Shown here piece after piece: positions 34,921-47,869 of a stretch of 64,000 bases of DNA (positions are counted from its first letter, which is position 1; every line of letters begins with the position of its first letter). The notes beneath the pieces are model-generated. The model was not told where the DNA came from. It ran no database searches and saw only the letters and a program-made list of their open reading frames with translations. Position numbers and translations under genes: made by a program. The DNA comes from Bactrocera neohumeralis (Eukaryota > Arthropoda > Insecta > Diptera > Tephritidae): assembly GCF_024586455.1 (NCBI RefSeq), contig NC_065921.1, positions 27,463,135-27,527,134 of the forward strand, in the 5' to 3' direction.

Positions 34921-36680
34921 TGGTTAGTTACATAAAAGTTTTTGAGGTTAGAATGTCATAACAGCGATCAATCGCAATAAATTGAATGCTACTCTGAGTT
35001 TTGGTGATAAAATCTCTCATAGAACATGTTTTCACGTTGTGCCAGGTACAGATGTCATTCCCTTAGCAAAGATCTATCCCTTAGACGCATGGTTCCACAT
35101 TCAGTAGCTTTGTTTATTTACGAATTCATAACATCCGATACATTATGGATCTGTCTTTATTAAGTACTTGTTTTCCCAGCGAGCCAAATGTTTCAACATA
35201 GACAGAGAGATCTTATTTAGCCGCCATCTAATGCTACACACGAGCCGCTACTCGGCTGTAGGATAATTGGCGATATAAAAATGGGGTTATAAACCAGTGT
35301 TGGAATAAGACAGTTAAAAAATGACTTGAATGAGTAGATTATTGAGGCAGCTACAATGAGGTAATTACCCGAGATGCTGCAATCTTAGTCTTACCAAAGC
35401 TGGACTGTGGAGGGGAAAGTGTTTTCACCTGATCTTCCTTATTGGAACTTTGACAAGCTTCGTCCGTCAAAATCTTTAGCCTCACCGTGTAAGTGTCAAT
35501 GGGATGGTGGTTACTTAAAGAGCTAGCAGTTCTTTGGACCTTTTGTGTTTCACTCTGGGCCCGAAGGCTTTCACAACTTCACAGATGCTGGTTGACGACT
35601 AAAGCTTGCAGAGGGCGAGGCGCACAGATACAGTGCCCAAACGCATGAAGACGGGAGAACACCTGCTCGTTCCCATTCTGATGGAATTTAGGTAAACACG
35701 CCCTTTCTTGAAAGCTCATTGGCTTTACAGTTTCCGACAATTCCGGGTGTGGTCAGGCAACCAGAAAAAGTTTAATATGGATAAAACTTGATGTTACTCT
35801 TGAGGTCGTACATTGCTTGACTAGCTCTGAGCTTATTGTCAGCGAGCTCAAGCCTTTATGGCAGTTCGGATATAGGATTTTATGCATACCTCCCTAAAAC
35901 AAGTCTCGCTTCGGAGAAGGACAGCTGGTGCTACCTTGATGGCTACAAGAAAGATAGTACAGTGGTCTGGCAGTCTGAAACAAAAGTTGATCAAGAGCTC
36001 TCCACAAAAGACTGCCGCTACAATCTCCCCTTGAGCTTTCCTCTATCTGTGAATAAATGCACAGGCGCTCTTTCTCTTTTTAAGTTATCAGGATTACAAT
36101 CGAAAAAAGTGAGATTTCGGAATGTCCTTCTCTGGGATCATTCGAATTAGAAAAATTAGGCTTCTGGGGATGCTTTTAATAGTCCATACTTATCTATTTA
36201 AAAAGCTACTTATATTAGTTTGAATTTCGAAAAGTAAGGAATTCTCAATAAATAATAGCAGAAAGTTAACTTAAGCACGATTATATTATTTGTATTACCA
36301 CTATGTACTCATACATGCATACCCCAAAAAATACGAAAATAATGATTAATCTCCGCTAGGTAACTGAAAATGTCGTGATCGTGTCATAGCGAATGCGGCT
36401 TTTGGCCAAAGATAAAAGTTTGGAAAAAAATTGTGAAGGTAGTATGTGTGTATGTGTAAAGATGAAATTGCACAAGAGGCCTGTTTAGATAAGTCTTCTT
36501 TTTCACGACGAGAAAATAATCAAAAAAAAATGTGTGGCATTCTCAAGACGTTAGTAATGCCTTAGAGTTATATACATATGTATATACCTATATATAACGA
36601 TATATATCTATATTTATATGTTTATGTCAACCGTGGCAGTGCTGCATGCCAATATAAATACATGCAGACAAACCTAAACA
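34920..36680. other. Unassigned; possibly antisense retrotransposon sequence, then simple repeats
   Basis: 35300-36130 has even base composition like the retrotransposons nearby but no box I can name. 36540-36620 is tatata-type microsatellite. A 104-codon frame at 35836-36150 shows no recognisable domain. Confidence 0.3.
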
Positions 36681-36683
36681 TAA

Positions 36684-38380
36684 CAGATAAATTGAAAAGT
36701 CCCCGACCTACCATGTTGGAACAGTTTTTTTTGGCGAAAAAATTTGGAAAAAAAAATTTTTGAATTTAAATTAGGTAAATAAAAAAAAATTAATTAAGAA
36801 TTTAGTTAAAAATTTTAATTAAGGTTTTAAAATTTTTATTTTTTTTTTACAAAATTTATGATTTATAACAAAAAATTATTTTTTTTTGTTTAATTAAAAT
36901 TTTTAATTAATTTTTTTTTATTTTAAATTTAAAATCAATTAAAATATTTATTTTTATTTAAATTTTAATTAATAAAAAAATAATTGTTAATTAAAAAAAA
37001 TTAATTAAATTTTAATTAAAAGAAATTAATTAAAAATTTTAATTAATTAAAAAATGAATTTTTTGGTATAAATTATAATTTTTGTAAAAAACAAATTTTA
37101 AAACCTTATCCAAATTGAGAACACTGCCAATAGAAAAGTCCCCGTCATTTTTTTGCTAAATTCGTTTTTTTACTATTTTTTTCTCTCAAGTCTGATGTGA
37201 CAAGGGTGGGTGACACTAAATAATGGTGACCATCCAACTCTTCGATAGCATTTTGGTTGTACGATTTGTACTTTGCTTCAAAATGGGCCCCAGTTTCGGC
37301 GATCACCTCTTTATATGAAGAAAATTTCTTCCCAGCGGATGTTCTTTCGATATCTGAGAAAGGAAATAGTCGCTTGTAATCCGATTTGAAGAATACGGTG
37401 GATGGGGAAGCAAATCGAAGTCCAATTCATGGATTTTTTCCAATCGTTTTCACTGATTTGACACGGTGTTTTCATTGGTGCGTCAGCACTTTTATCTCCT
37501 TCAAATGCGGCACTTTTCGGCGATATCGTTCTTCGAATGACCCAATAACGCTATGTAATGGTCGCTCTTGATTGTGCTTCCTTTTTCAAGGTAGTCAATA
37601 GAAATTATTCCCCGCGCATTCCGAAATACAGACGCCATAACCTTGCCAGCCGACCGTTGCGTCCTTCCACGTTTTGGAGCGGGTTCAACGCCTGCAGTCC
37701 ACTCGGATGTCTGTTGATTGGACTTCGAAGTGAAATCATTGAGCCATGGATTATCTATTGTTACATATCGATGCAAAATCATGGATTTATTACGCTTGAA
37801 CATCTCCAAACATTGCTTCGAATCATCAACTCGTCGTTGTTTTTGATCAAAATGAGTTCACGCGGCACCCACTTTGCACAAAGCTTTCTCATACCTAAAT
37901 ATTCGTGCAGTACACGTTCTTTAGAGTTCCTGCTGTTTCGAAGAACTTCACTTTACGGTATTCCAAAATTATTTTTGTGGACCTTTTTGATGTTTCCTTC
38001 GGTAAAAACTTTGGGCGTCAACTGCCTTCATCGTTCTCGCTGATCATTTCGCCTCGTTCAAACTTAGCAAATCACTTTTCGACGGTTGATTTCTCTTTTG
38101 TAGAGTCCAGATAATGTTGATCAATCCAAACCTTACTTTCAAGAGTATTTTTTTTTCTCTCAGACAGCAATATTTCATCAACACATGAAATTCCTTTTTC
38201 TCAATTTTTTTCAAATTGACAAAAGTTGCTTCACTCAAAATGTTATAATTCACAAACTAACGATCTGACAGCTGTCAAATTGATACACGCGCCTTTTGAA
38301 GGTTAGAGCTAACTAAAAATATCGATTTAATTCTAGTCGCGCCATCTATGTGTCAGGCCGGGGACTTTTCAATTGATCTG
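36684..38380 (-). mobile_element. mariner (Mos1/mauritiana-like) with both ends and an AT-rich insertion
   Basis: The left end cagataaattgaaaagtccc (36684) and the right end (38354-38380, its inverted partner) are both recognisable. A second left-end-like copy, gaaaagtccccgtca, lies at about 37132. The minus strand encodes broken transposase: an N-terminal part (38253-38044) and RYVTIDNPWLNDFTSKSNQQ, then GKVMASVFRNARGIISIDYL (37809-37560). The DET triad at the first catalytic site is changed to DNP. Between the two left ends lies an AT-rich inverted-repeat block (36735-37110). Confidence 0.8.
36735..37110. repeat. AT-rich inverted-repeat block inside mariner
   Basis: ggttttaaaatttttatttt at 36823 and its near inverse, acaaattttaaaacc, ending at 37105 bound about 280 bp of almost pure A/T. 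Both arms carry the phrase ttttttggtataaattata, inverted on the left as tataacaaaaaatta. The same phrase is the core of the array at 60880-62460. Confidence 0.65.
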
Positions 38381-38985
38381 TCATATATCTGGTATAGTAT
38401 GCACCGCCTACGCTCTTTTATCTAACTAGATGAATAACCAGCTTCACAAACCCTCACATACACACATACCGCAAAGATCACTTGTGATCGTACCACTCTT
38501 GTTTTCATGGCCTATTGTTTGCTTGTTAACCAGTTGCACATAGCAACATACTCTACTTAAGCGCTCAGGCAGCTAACGACGACAATAAATGTCAAAAAAA
38601 TACAACATTTTAAATATAGAAATATATGAAATTGATTACACCCTTAGTCTTCAATATGAATTATTACATGTCTAACATTTTTCACACCGCATTAATTTAC
38701 CACACTACGTACATACATACATATATTTATATACATAGTGACGTATAAATGAGCTCATTAGCCATATAAAAATACAATGATATCAAAATGCGATTACCGA
38801 ACTTTGGGAAATGTCAAATTGTTATTTCAGAAATTTATTTATAGCTCCAGGAACATATGTATGTTCTTATTCAATATTTCGTTGAATTTATTGCCTAGAT
38901 AGGGTTAAAGGAATTTATTTAATTTATTTTCAAGTTCTAAAAGAACGCTTGACATACATTCTGATAAGTCTCGAACAAAATGTTT
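38380..38985. other. Non-coding, nothing recognised
   Basis: AT-rich sequence with microsatellite near 38705-38735. No coding signal was seen. Confidence 0.4.
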
Positions 38986-39170
38986 CTACCCTGAACAGCG
39001 TGATAAGATAAGATGATTTAATCATGTCCGTCTGTTTGTTGACCGACGCCTGTCTGTCTACAAACGCAAATTAGTCCCTCAGGTTTTGAGATATCGATGG
39101 AAATTTTGCACACGTCCTTTCATCTACAAGAAGCTGCTCATTTGTCGGAACCGTCGGACCGTCGGACCGT
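38985..39170. repeat. Dispersed hairpin-ended repeat, 5' part only
   Basis: Begins accctgaacagcgt and continues tccgtctgtttgttgac, atcgatggaaattttgcaca and caagaagctgctcatttgtc, as in the copy at 26506. It stops after a ccgtcgga triplication at about 39150-39170. The internal 154-bp modules are absent. Confidence 0.65.
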
Positions 39171-39239
39171 CGCCTGTTTTATTTTTTGCCTGATACTATG
39201 TAAAACAAGTTCTTAGATACCGTTTAAAACTGTCCAAAT

Positions 39240-39985
39240 ACAGGGTTTGTCCGGAACGTAATAGGACTGATTTTCTGGTCAGTTGTCTCAGAGCACCTGG
39301 AGAGTCAGGACAAACATTTTCGCGCGACGTGTTTCTGTGAGTGGTGCAAGCCGAAAATGCAGCGTTCGTTAGAGCAGAGGTACGCGATTAAATTCTGTGT
39401 GAAACTCGGTAAATCTGCGACAGAGACGTTTGATATGTTCAAGCAGGCTTACCCAGATGTTGCTTTAGCAAGAAGTGGTGTGTTTCGGTGGCACCAGGCC
39501 TTTTTGGAGGGCTGGGAAGAGCTCGCTGATAAAGACCGTGAAAAACGATGCTTATTGTTTTTTTGACATCAAAGGCATCGTCCACCACGAATTTTTTCTT
39601 CCTGGACAAGCCGTGAACGCACAGTTTCACTTGGAAGTCCTCAGGAGACTCAAACGAAGGGTCAATCGGGTCCGACAAGACATCGCAGACGATTGGAAGT
39701 TGCACCACGATAACGTCCCGGCTCACATCGCCTTTCTTGTATACAGCGACCTAAGCAAGGCGGTCATCCCAACACTTCCGGAGCCGTCTACGGACTTTTT
39801 TGTTTCCTTGCATGAAAAGGCCGATGAAAGGCAAGCATTTTGAGACGACAGAGGGGATCCAAGCAGCATGCAGCTCGGCTCTCAAGGCTATTCCGGAGAA
39901 TGCCTTCTGTGACGCCTTCAATGCTTGGAAATCGCGCTGGCAGCGCTGCATCGACGCAGAAGGAGCCTATTTTGAAGGTTTTTAA
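39240..39985 (+). mobile_element. mariner copy with internal deletion
   Basis: An ATG at 39357 starts a transposase N-terminus (QRSLEQRYAIKFCVKLGKSA, TETFDMFKQAYPDVALARSG). The reading then jumps at about 39530-39545 into the C-terminal half (GIVHHEFFLPGQAVNAQFHL, KLHHDNVPAHIAFLVYSDLS). The start of the element reads cagggtttgtccggaacgta. The copy lost its first catalytic aspartate region, so it is a non-autonomous deletion product. Confidence 0.75.
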
Positions 39986-40274
39986 AGAATTCTAACGATT
40001 GGTTCAACACATTTTTTTTTAATCGACTCAGTCTTCTTATCTGTAGCGGGAACGTCTTCCGCATTACAGTTTTCTTATTGTACGGTAAAACAATTCATAT
40101 CTCGCTTCCCAATATTTAAAAAACATCTCGTTGCTATAAGTTGGTAGGTTTCCGTGAGAAGTTGTTTGTGAGGTTCGATGTCGCCTTAAGGGTACCAGCA
40201 GAGATCAACGGTTCCAAGAAAGACTGTTTCAATTATTACTTTGCCAATGCGAGGTTTCGAAAGTGGTTTTGATT

Positions 40275-41240
40275 ATAGATCATTTCGAGGTTCCATACTT
40301 ATTTTAAGAAAAAACACACAAACTTTAAATTTCATAGGCAATGCTTATTATCAAACGAAAGTACATATTTTGGTATTTATTTTTTAAAGGTTATCTCATA
40401 GGTTAGGTTATCTCGTCTCAAATGATCTATCCGTTGAGGCCAACATTCGATGGCTCGTTCGAGCATGTCGACTGGTAACTGGCGAATGACACGCCCACTG
40501 CTTCAAGGCCTAAATCGAAGCTGGATTATTGTCCGCATAGATCTTAGACTTTACATATTACCACAGGAGAAAGTTTAACAGTGTGATGTCACACGATCTT
40601 GGTGGCCAATCGACCGGCCTAAAACGTCAAATTATCTGCTCACCAAAGTGTTCTATCAATAAATCCATTGATTGCTGCGATGTTTAGAAAGTGTCGCCAT
40701 TTTGTTAAAACCAAATGTCGCCGAAATCACGAACTTCAATTTCAGGCATCAAATAGTCGGTTATCGTGGCGCGATAACGGTCGCTGTTGACGGTTACATT
40801 TTCACCGACATCATTTTTGAAGAAATATGGACTAATGATTCCACCAGCCAACAAACCACACCGAACCGTTGTTTTTTCTAGATGAAATGGCAGCTCTTGA
40901 ATCTTTTCAGATTGCTCTTCATCCTAAATGCAAAAAATCAGCCAAAACTGGGCCTCATTGCTGAACGAAATTTGGCTCTAAAGCTTCAGATCTTCTTGGA
41001 ACTTTTCAAGAGCGAAGCGATGTTGCTTAGAAAGGTCGAGCGTCTTTAGTTCTTGCACAAGCTGTATTTTTTACGTTTTCAATTTAAGATCTCGACGTAA
41101 TTTCGCCAAGTCATTCCATACGTCAGTCCGAGTTGCTGCGAACGGCGTCGAATCGACCCTCCACGGTCTTCGTGTACACTCTCAGCTACGACTGCTATAT
41201 TTTCTTCACTGCATGTGGTCTTTCCGGTTGAATATTATCC
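40275..41240 (-). mobile_element. Tc1/mariner-superfamily DNA transposon copy (family 1)
   Basis: The end at 40278 (gatcatttcgaggttccata) and the body are related over their length to the copies at 845, 20285 and 45510. Coding sequence is antisense and full of stops. The reverse complement contains the region equivalent to the IWFQQ-A-C box around 40680-40760. Confidence 0.65.
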
Positions 41241-41945
41241 AAAAATAAAGAAAATGGGCCGATTTCCTGGCAGACTAATATTTGAGCTTCGATTGATTTC
41301 TAGGACCGAGACCTAATCTAATCTCACTCCTGAGCGTGTCTACCGTTTATTTCGTGCAAAATTTCACAGAAACATGTTTAAGAAAAAAAAATCTTTTGGC
41401 ATAATCTCTTCGACAGGTTTCGAATGTGCTTTCGTAGCGAAACAATGTATGTACTTGTAGGTACTTCCCCATATCTTTGTTCGTGAAAAAGGAAATATGA
41501 TAAACTTATCGCTTGTATGGTACATCCGATGTGCGGCCTTCTTTGTGATCTTCGTATTCGGGCCCTTGCTCCAGAAATACAAGTAAATTAACTGTTACTA
41601 ATGCCAAAATAATATCGCACATTCCAAAGAGTCTTTGATGGCATGTCTTTGATGTAAGCAATTTGCTTATATAGCAAAAAAAAAGAGGGTGAGTTGCTGA
41701 CATATAAACATTATGTTGACGCATTCATATGTAAGTATGGTGTAAGTCGATACCAGTATCGGTTGGTAACATGATTACTTGATTAGATGCATATTTTGTA
41801 TTTTGATTTTCTCATCAAACAAAGTTCACCGACTTTTCAAGCAGTTTAATGTATACAATAGTACAGTGGTGAACATATTAGTGTGTACAGTTTGGTAATG
41901 GAAGTAATTGAGTACAGTTAGAAGAGTAATTTTGGTATTCATTAC
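41240..41945. other. Unassigned non-coding
   Basis: No gene was recognised. It lies between two transposon remnants, and part may be transposon-derived. Confidence 0.3.
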
Positions 41946-41949
41946 TTCG

Positions 41950-42460
41950 GTTTGGGCAGCCAAGCAGCAGTCAAGGCTTTAACCTCGGTCAGAAGTGGCT
42001 TGAAAAGCAAGGCAGCAGTAGAGAGTGTCGCCAGAAGCAAGCGATTGCAATTCTACAAAGGCATCGAGGACGATCTGGGCATGAGTATAGCAAGGGAGAA
42101 CCGGAGGACAAAACTGCAAAAGTCTTGTGTAAAACGGTAAATCAGAAATGTAAAAACTTTCTGCTAGCGCTGTAGGAACACGATTGAAATACTCACTGGT
42201 TACGGTCTGGAGGCATCACATGCTTACTGAATGGTTCCGACAGATCTAAAAGACTGCATAAAATATCAAGAACAAAGCAAGCAGGGAAACGCTGAAGCGT
42301 CTCTTGTGCATTTTTCGCGCATTGACAAGGCTACGCCTTAAGCATTTGTTTAACCTACGATGTGAGATATGAGAAGACGCTCGATGAGATATCAATAGTG
42401 TTGCGACGAGCCTATTGAAATAGGTGAAAGCACAGGCATCCTAAAGGATGACCTTTCCTC
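41950..42460 (+). mobile_element. Non-LTR retrotransposon RNase H and cysteine-rich tail, remnant
   Basis: SQAAVKALTSVR (DSQAA.KAL box of RNase H) is followed, in changed frames, by RNTIEILTGYGLEASHAY and more decayed tail sequence. This resembles the LLTGH...H...C...C tail of LOA/I-like elements. The assignment is moderate because the sequence is very degraded. Confidence 0.4.
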
Positions 42461-42639
42461 ATGGACTTCATAACGGAACTCTATCTACAAGCTACAAGTA
42501 GCCTAAGTTTTTTCTTTGTTTAAATATTTAAACCTTTCAAGGTTGTAACCACCCATTAGCTTGCCTAGGAGCTGTTGCCAATGCTTCTCCCTACCCACTG
42601 CTGCGTCATTGCAGAACGGCTCCTTTATGGTATAATACA

Positions 42640-43110
42640 CAATTCATTCACCGCAATGAAAGGTTCCGGTCCTGTCATGTTGAATTCTAAGTGATAAACA
42701 ACCATTTGTTTGCCAGTTGTATTTCAAGAAACCTGGAAAACCAACCGCCGAAGACGGATCACTCTTCACCACGTCAGTGCGAGCTCTCTTATCGACTGCA
42801 ATAACCGCTGTTTGAGCAATCAAAACATCGATTTGATGAGTCATCCACCGTATAGTCCTGACTTGGTACCGATTGACTTCTTTTTCTCGGACGTAAAATA
42901 TGTATACATATACTATGAGGTCAACGATTTTAGACACCTGTAGACCTGATACTGCGTTCAGAGCGCAAGTTTTGACGATACCTCAATCAACGTGGCAAAA
43001 TGCTTCGAAAATTGGTTGAAACGCTAGCAAAAGTGTATAGATCTTTATGGAGAACATTTTGAATAACAATAAAGTGATTTTTGGTGATCAATAACGGGTT
43101 TGTTGGATTG
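42640..43110 (+). mobile_element. mariner C-terminal remnant
   Basis: The plus strand near 42730-42920 reads RRRITLHHVSASSLIDCN, then MSHPPYSPDLVPIDFFFSDV. These are the third catalytic region (HPPYSPDLAPxDFF) and the damaged second one (HDNASSH-like). The first half is absent. Confidence 0.65.
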
Positions 43111-44235
43111 ACATTTCTCTTCAGTAAGAGTTGCCATTTCATTATGGAAAGATATTGGTTTTGGATCCTAAGTCGAAATGATTAAAATTCACTACCGAAA
43201 TTCGGAGTCAGTGGCCTCAACTTTAAAAGCGCTACGTCCAATTTATGGTCGTCATCATCGACCTGTCAGATCAACAATTGAGCCTCTAGTGGAAAAATTT
43301 GAATCCACAGGCACAGTACAAAATGTTCCCGTGACAGTGAGGCAAAGAAGTCCTCTTGTGTTGAGAATATTGCTGCCGCTAGCGCATCAGTTGAGGAAGA
43401 CCGAAATCAGTCTCTCACACGTCGTTCTCAAGCGTTGGGCATCTTTGTGACGTCGTTGTGGCAAACTTTGCGAAAAGATCTTTGCCTACATTCTTACAAG
43501 ATCAAATTGACGCAAGAATTGAAGCCGCTTGACCACCAGAATCGTCGTATTTGCGTGAATTGGGCTGGGCAACCAATTGAAAATGATCCGGATTTTCATC
43601 GAAAAATCATCTTCAGCGATGGGGCTCATTTCTGGCTGAATGAATGGCTTCGTCAATAGGCAAAATATGGGTGATAGGTCAGGCAGCAATCCACACGTAC
43701 TCCATGAGTCACCATTGCATCCCGAAAAAATTACGGTTTGGTGCGGTCTTGTCATTGAGCCGTACTTATTCCGTGATGATCGAGACCGGCACGTTACTGT
43801 GAATGAGAATTGCTTCCGCTCAATGATAACCGAATATTTTTGGGCCGAACTGGATGATATGAACTTAGACAATATGTTCCAACAGGACGGCGCCATAAGC
43901 CATACAGCGAATGCCACAATCGATTTATTGAAAACCAATTTTGGTGAACGTGTCATCTAACGAAGTGGCCCAGTCAATTGCCCGCCTCGGTGGTGCGATT
44001 TGACGCCGTTAGACTATTTCCTATGAGGCTACGTCAAGTCTATGGCCTATGCCAAGAAGCCAGCGACGGTTGATGAACTTCCTACGAATATCGAACTTGA
44101 AATTGCAACAGTATAGGCCGATTTATGCTTGAAAACCGTCGAAAATTGGGTTCCGCGTCTGGACTTCACTTCCTGCAAGCGTATTTGTTTCTGTTTTCCA
44201 ATCTTTAATCTCGAAATATAAAAGGCAACCCTCGT
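43110..44235 (+). mobile_element. Tc1/mariner-superfamily transposon, most complete copy of its type
   Basis: The reading runs in order through most of a transposase, with few breaks. An N-terminal HTH part (MIKIHYRNSESVASTLKALR) is followed by LWQTLRKDLCLHSYKI, FSDGAHFWLN (first D), HPEKITVWCGL, MFQQDGAISHTANAT (second D) and LTPLDYFL-GYVKSM (third D). Stops at about 43450, 43658 and 43958 inactivate it. The 3' end carries a gaaatataaaaggcaaccct terminus near 44215-44234. Confidence 0.75.
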
Positions 44236-44239
44236 ATAG

Positions 44240-45510
44240 TTTTATACGTGAGCATGCACGTATGTATGTAAGTATGTCGAATTATAATCAAAGTACAATT
44301 GAAATTGGGGCTTTCTAGGAATTTCACAACACGAGGTAATTGGGAATTTGAGAATTTCTGCCGCCACAGCGTTCTACATGCACAAACACGCGCTCTATAC
44401 TTATCTACTATACTATATGTATTTACATATTTGAATTGCCTGCTTGTATGCCGTAACTGATATTGAGGTAATTTTGCGTAATTGTAACGGCATTTGCCAG
44501 CCGATTACTGCAGGGTGACACAAATATCTGATTTCAAAATGGCTCAAAGGTTTTCTATAGCAAAAAAAAGAAAATAATCATAATATTAATAATGTAAAAC
44601 AAAAACAATACAAAAACCATATATTTTGCAATTAATCCAGTTAACAAAACAAAAACAACAAAAAACATAATCATTAACTGATAATCTGATAGCGTGCTAA
44701 TACCGATCCCAAAAAGCACCTATAACTACTTATATGAGCTTTAATATACATACATATACATACATACATACTACAAAGATGTATGTACATATGTATGCAC
44801 ACCACGCCGTGATTGATAATATAAACATGAACAAGTTGAATCATCATTGCTAATTTTACACACAACTTTATTAGTGACACGGTTTGAGTCTTCGCGCTCA
44901 CGGCCCGCGACCGACAGTTAGTTAAATATATACTTTTGCAGATATACATACATACATACATATGTCGTATAAGTCAGTGATACGTACGAAATATGTTAAT
45001 ATGAATATGCATACATACTTACATACATATATTTACTTGCGCACAGACAAATCGGCATGGAATTACTTGAGTCAATTGAAGTGTGGTAATTGCAAATAAT
45101 AATAACAGTAATGAAAATGGAAATAAATAAAAAAAATTGCAAATTAAAAATATTTAAATTTTTCCCAAGAATCAACGGCATTACTCATACGAAAGACAAC
45201 CGATTACTTGCACAATGACGCGGACGACGATCGACGACAGTCAATGTTTGCAGCGGCAAAGCGGCGACACCCACAACGGTGACGCTACCGGCATAACTGC
45301 TACAAGCACTCTGAACAGTAGTGCCACAATGTGTACAAACAAGAAAAAATAAACTCAATTTCGGCTGCACCGAAGCATGCTCATAAAAAGGCTTTTGACT
45401 GGTCAGTTTGAACGCCAGCTATACTCGTATGCGATTGTGGTCCGATCTGCACAATATTTTTGGGATGCTTTGGAGATGCTTTGGAAAAACATGAGTTTGT
45501 TGAATTAATT
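44240..45510. other. Non-coding, microsatellites; short retained hairpin-repeat end
   Basis: catacatacata-type tracts at about 44745-44790, 44943-44963 and 45005-45030. Near 45356-45380, tcaatttcggctgcaccgaag resembles the terminal hairpin of the dispersed repeat. No gene was seen. Confidence 0.45.
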
Positions 45511-46520
45511 TGGTGGTAGTCCATTTCGAGGGTCGCTACTCTTTCAACGAAAAAGCAGAAACTTCAATTCTAATGGTGAATGTTTTTTTATCATTCGAAA
45601 GAATATTCTTTGACATTTATTTTTTATAGATTATCTCTTTCAAATCTTGGCCGCAGCTACGACTCAGATGGTCTTTTCACTGAGTTCAATTTTCGAAGAC
45701 TCGTTCGAGCATTTCGACAGCCAACTGGCGAACGACACCCGTGTTGGCATTAATCGAAGTGGGGTTGTCCGCATAGACTTTAGACTTTACATATTCCCAC
45801 AGGAAAAGGTCTAACGGTGTGATATCGAACGATCCTGGTGGCCAACCGACCGGCCCAAACCGTGAATTTGCCCACTGAAGTGTTATCTCAATAAATCCAT
45901 TGATTGATGCGATGTGTGGGAAGTGGCGCCGTCTTGTTGAAACCAAATGTCGATGAGATCACGAGCTTCAATTTCAGACATCAAATAGTCGGTTATCGTG
46001 GCGTGATAACGGTCACCATTGACGGCTACGTTTTCACCGGCATCCTGATTATTCCATCGACCCGCAAACCGCAACAAACCGTTGTTTTTTTACCGGATGA
46101 AATGGCAACTCTTGAATCTCTTCCGGTTGCTCTTCGTCCTAATGCGGCAATTTTGCTTGTTTACATACTCATTGAGCCAGAAATGGACCTCATCGCTGAA
46201 CAAAATTTGGATCGAAAACGTCGGATCTTCTTTGGCACTTTTCAAGAGCCCATACAGCGAAGCGATGTCGCTGGGGAAGGTTAAGCGGCTTTAGTTCTTT
46301 TACAAGCTGTATTTTGTACGTTTTTAATTTAAGATCGCGACGTAAAATGCGCCAAGTCGTTCCATATGTCAGTATGAGCTACTGCGAAAGGCGCCGAATC
46401 GACAGTCTTCATGTATACTCTCAGCCTCGGCTGCTATATTTTCTTCAATGCGTGCTGGATGTGGTCTATTCGATCGAATAATGAGTACTGGATCTCAAGA
46501 GGGGTGATGGTGTCCGAAAT
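45510..46520 (-). mobile_element. Tc1/mariner-superfamily DNA transposon copy (family 1), best preserved
   Basis: Minus strand frames 46077-45686 read ENVAVNGDRYHATITDYLMS, then EIEARDLIDIWFQQDGATSH, then PPGSFDITPLDLFLWEYVKS. The second and third catalytic positions are both visible. The terminus at about 45513 (tccatttcgagggtcgctac) matches the other copies. Frameshifts remain, so it is inactive. Confidence 0.75.
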
Positions 46521-47640
46521 TTCCTATTTTTTATCGCTGGTTGAAATGAAAAGTTGTTCTATTTCAAAGTGCTTATAGATGTAATATTGTGGTTCTGAAG
46601 TATTTTCCTGCTACCCATATATCTGGTCATCTATATCAAGGTCCACCAAAAAGGTAACATATTCATCTTCAGAAGTTGAGGATTTATTTTCATGCAGTCC
46701 ACTTTTCGGATCACTGTTCTGTTCCTACATAATCGAAACGCATCCAGATTTTTATATGGCAAGGGAATGTCAGCTCGGCATCGTTCCTCGAAACTCCATT
46801 TCAGAATGTTTTCTGATGAAGCGCTCTCTGTCGTGAGTGTCAGCATTCTGTGTAGCTATGCCGTTGTCATAATATATGTACATTATCTCCCCCAGCGGAC
46901 AGGAGGTAGAATTTTCCCGCGGAAAGTATGTATGTATGTCGTAAAATGCGACTAAAAGCAAATATGAGGGGCTTGCCGCAAAATTTCAGCATTGTCTTGT
47001 CAGAAATAGTGCTATAATACTCAGCTTGAACTGATATTATAGACTTTGCATGAGTTTCCTTCTAATGAAAAGATATATGAAGTTTAAGCGACATATTTCA
47101 CCAGTCATTGAGTTTGATGGGTGCTTAATTGATATTAGCAAAAGCTACAAGGTCGGACCGGCGACGAAAATCTCATGCCAAGGGAAGCAGTTAGCCCTTG
47201 GAGTTCACTCCAATCTGCTCATTGGGGTGACTGTGGTTTATGCCAAATGGCAGGTAAAATTGAAAATGCGCTACAGTGGGGAGTCGCACTGTGGCCGGGT
47301 GCCAGACCCACAGCACGGCAGAGGTTTTAGGTCGACCTCGCACCTGAATAAGGTGGAAAAGCTATTCCTTTCATCTGACCAATTGGAACCAAATAATACT
47401 TGGAAGAAGCATTTATTATTTGGAGACCTGATCAACGCATTGTTTTGATTGTTTTGATTTATGTGTTTTTAAGCACCGTGGGATAAGATCGTCGAAATAA
47501 GGCCATTACCACGACAGTCGGGTCTACGTAATCGGAATGCACCCGGATTTTTATCCGGCCAAAGACAACAACAGCCGTCGTCGGCAGGTTCTCGCGTAAA
47601 AACACAACGACTTTTGTCAAAATATGGCAATCAAACTAGA
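46520..47640. repeat. Unassigned dispersed repeat with a duplicated segment
   Basis: A phrase built on taatcgaaacgcatccagat at about 46731 and its relative taatcggaatgcacccggat at about 47530 repeat some 800 bp apart, with similar flanks (atttttat.tggc). A 132-codon open frame at 47050-47448 lies between and shows no known domain. This suggests a mobile unit, or two copies of one, that I cannot name. Confidence 0.35.
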
Positions 47641-47869
47641 GTAAAAACTTATATATGTAATAGAGTTGCCAAATATTTAAAAAAAAAATTAATAAAAATA
47701 TGGTTTGCCACTCTCGTTTACACTTTAGGAGTGTTAAATGGTTTTCTGTTGTTGTGTCCCAGGTGCGTTGAAAATATACACTAACAACGTTCATACCATA
47801 TGACCAGCAGCGCCATGATCAACAGCGCTGCTAACAGAAAGCATCTCCTAACATTACAGTGCATTTGAA

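Noticed and set aside
42644..42937. Minus-strand frame of 97 codons
   Set aside because: It is antisense to a recognisable mariner C-terminus on the plus strand.
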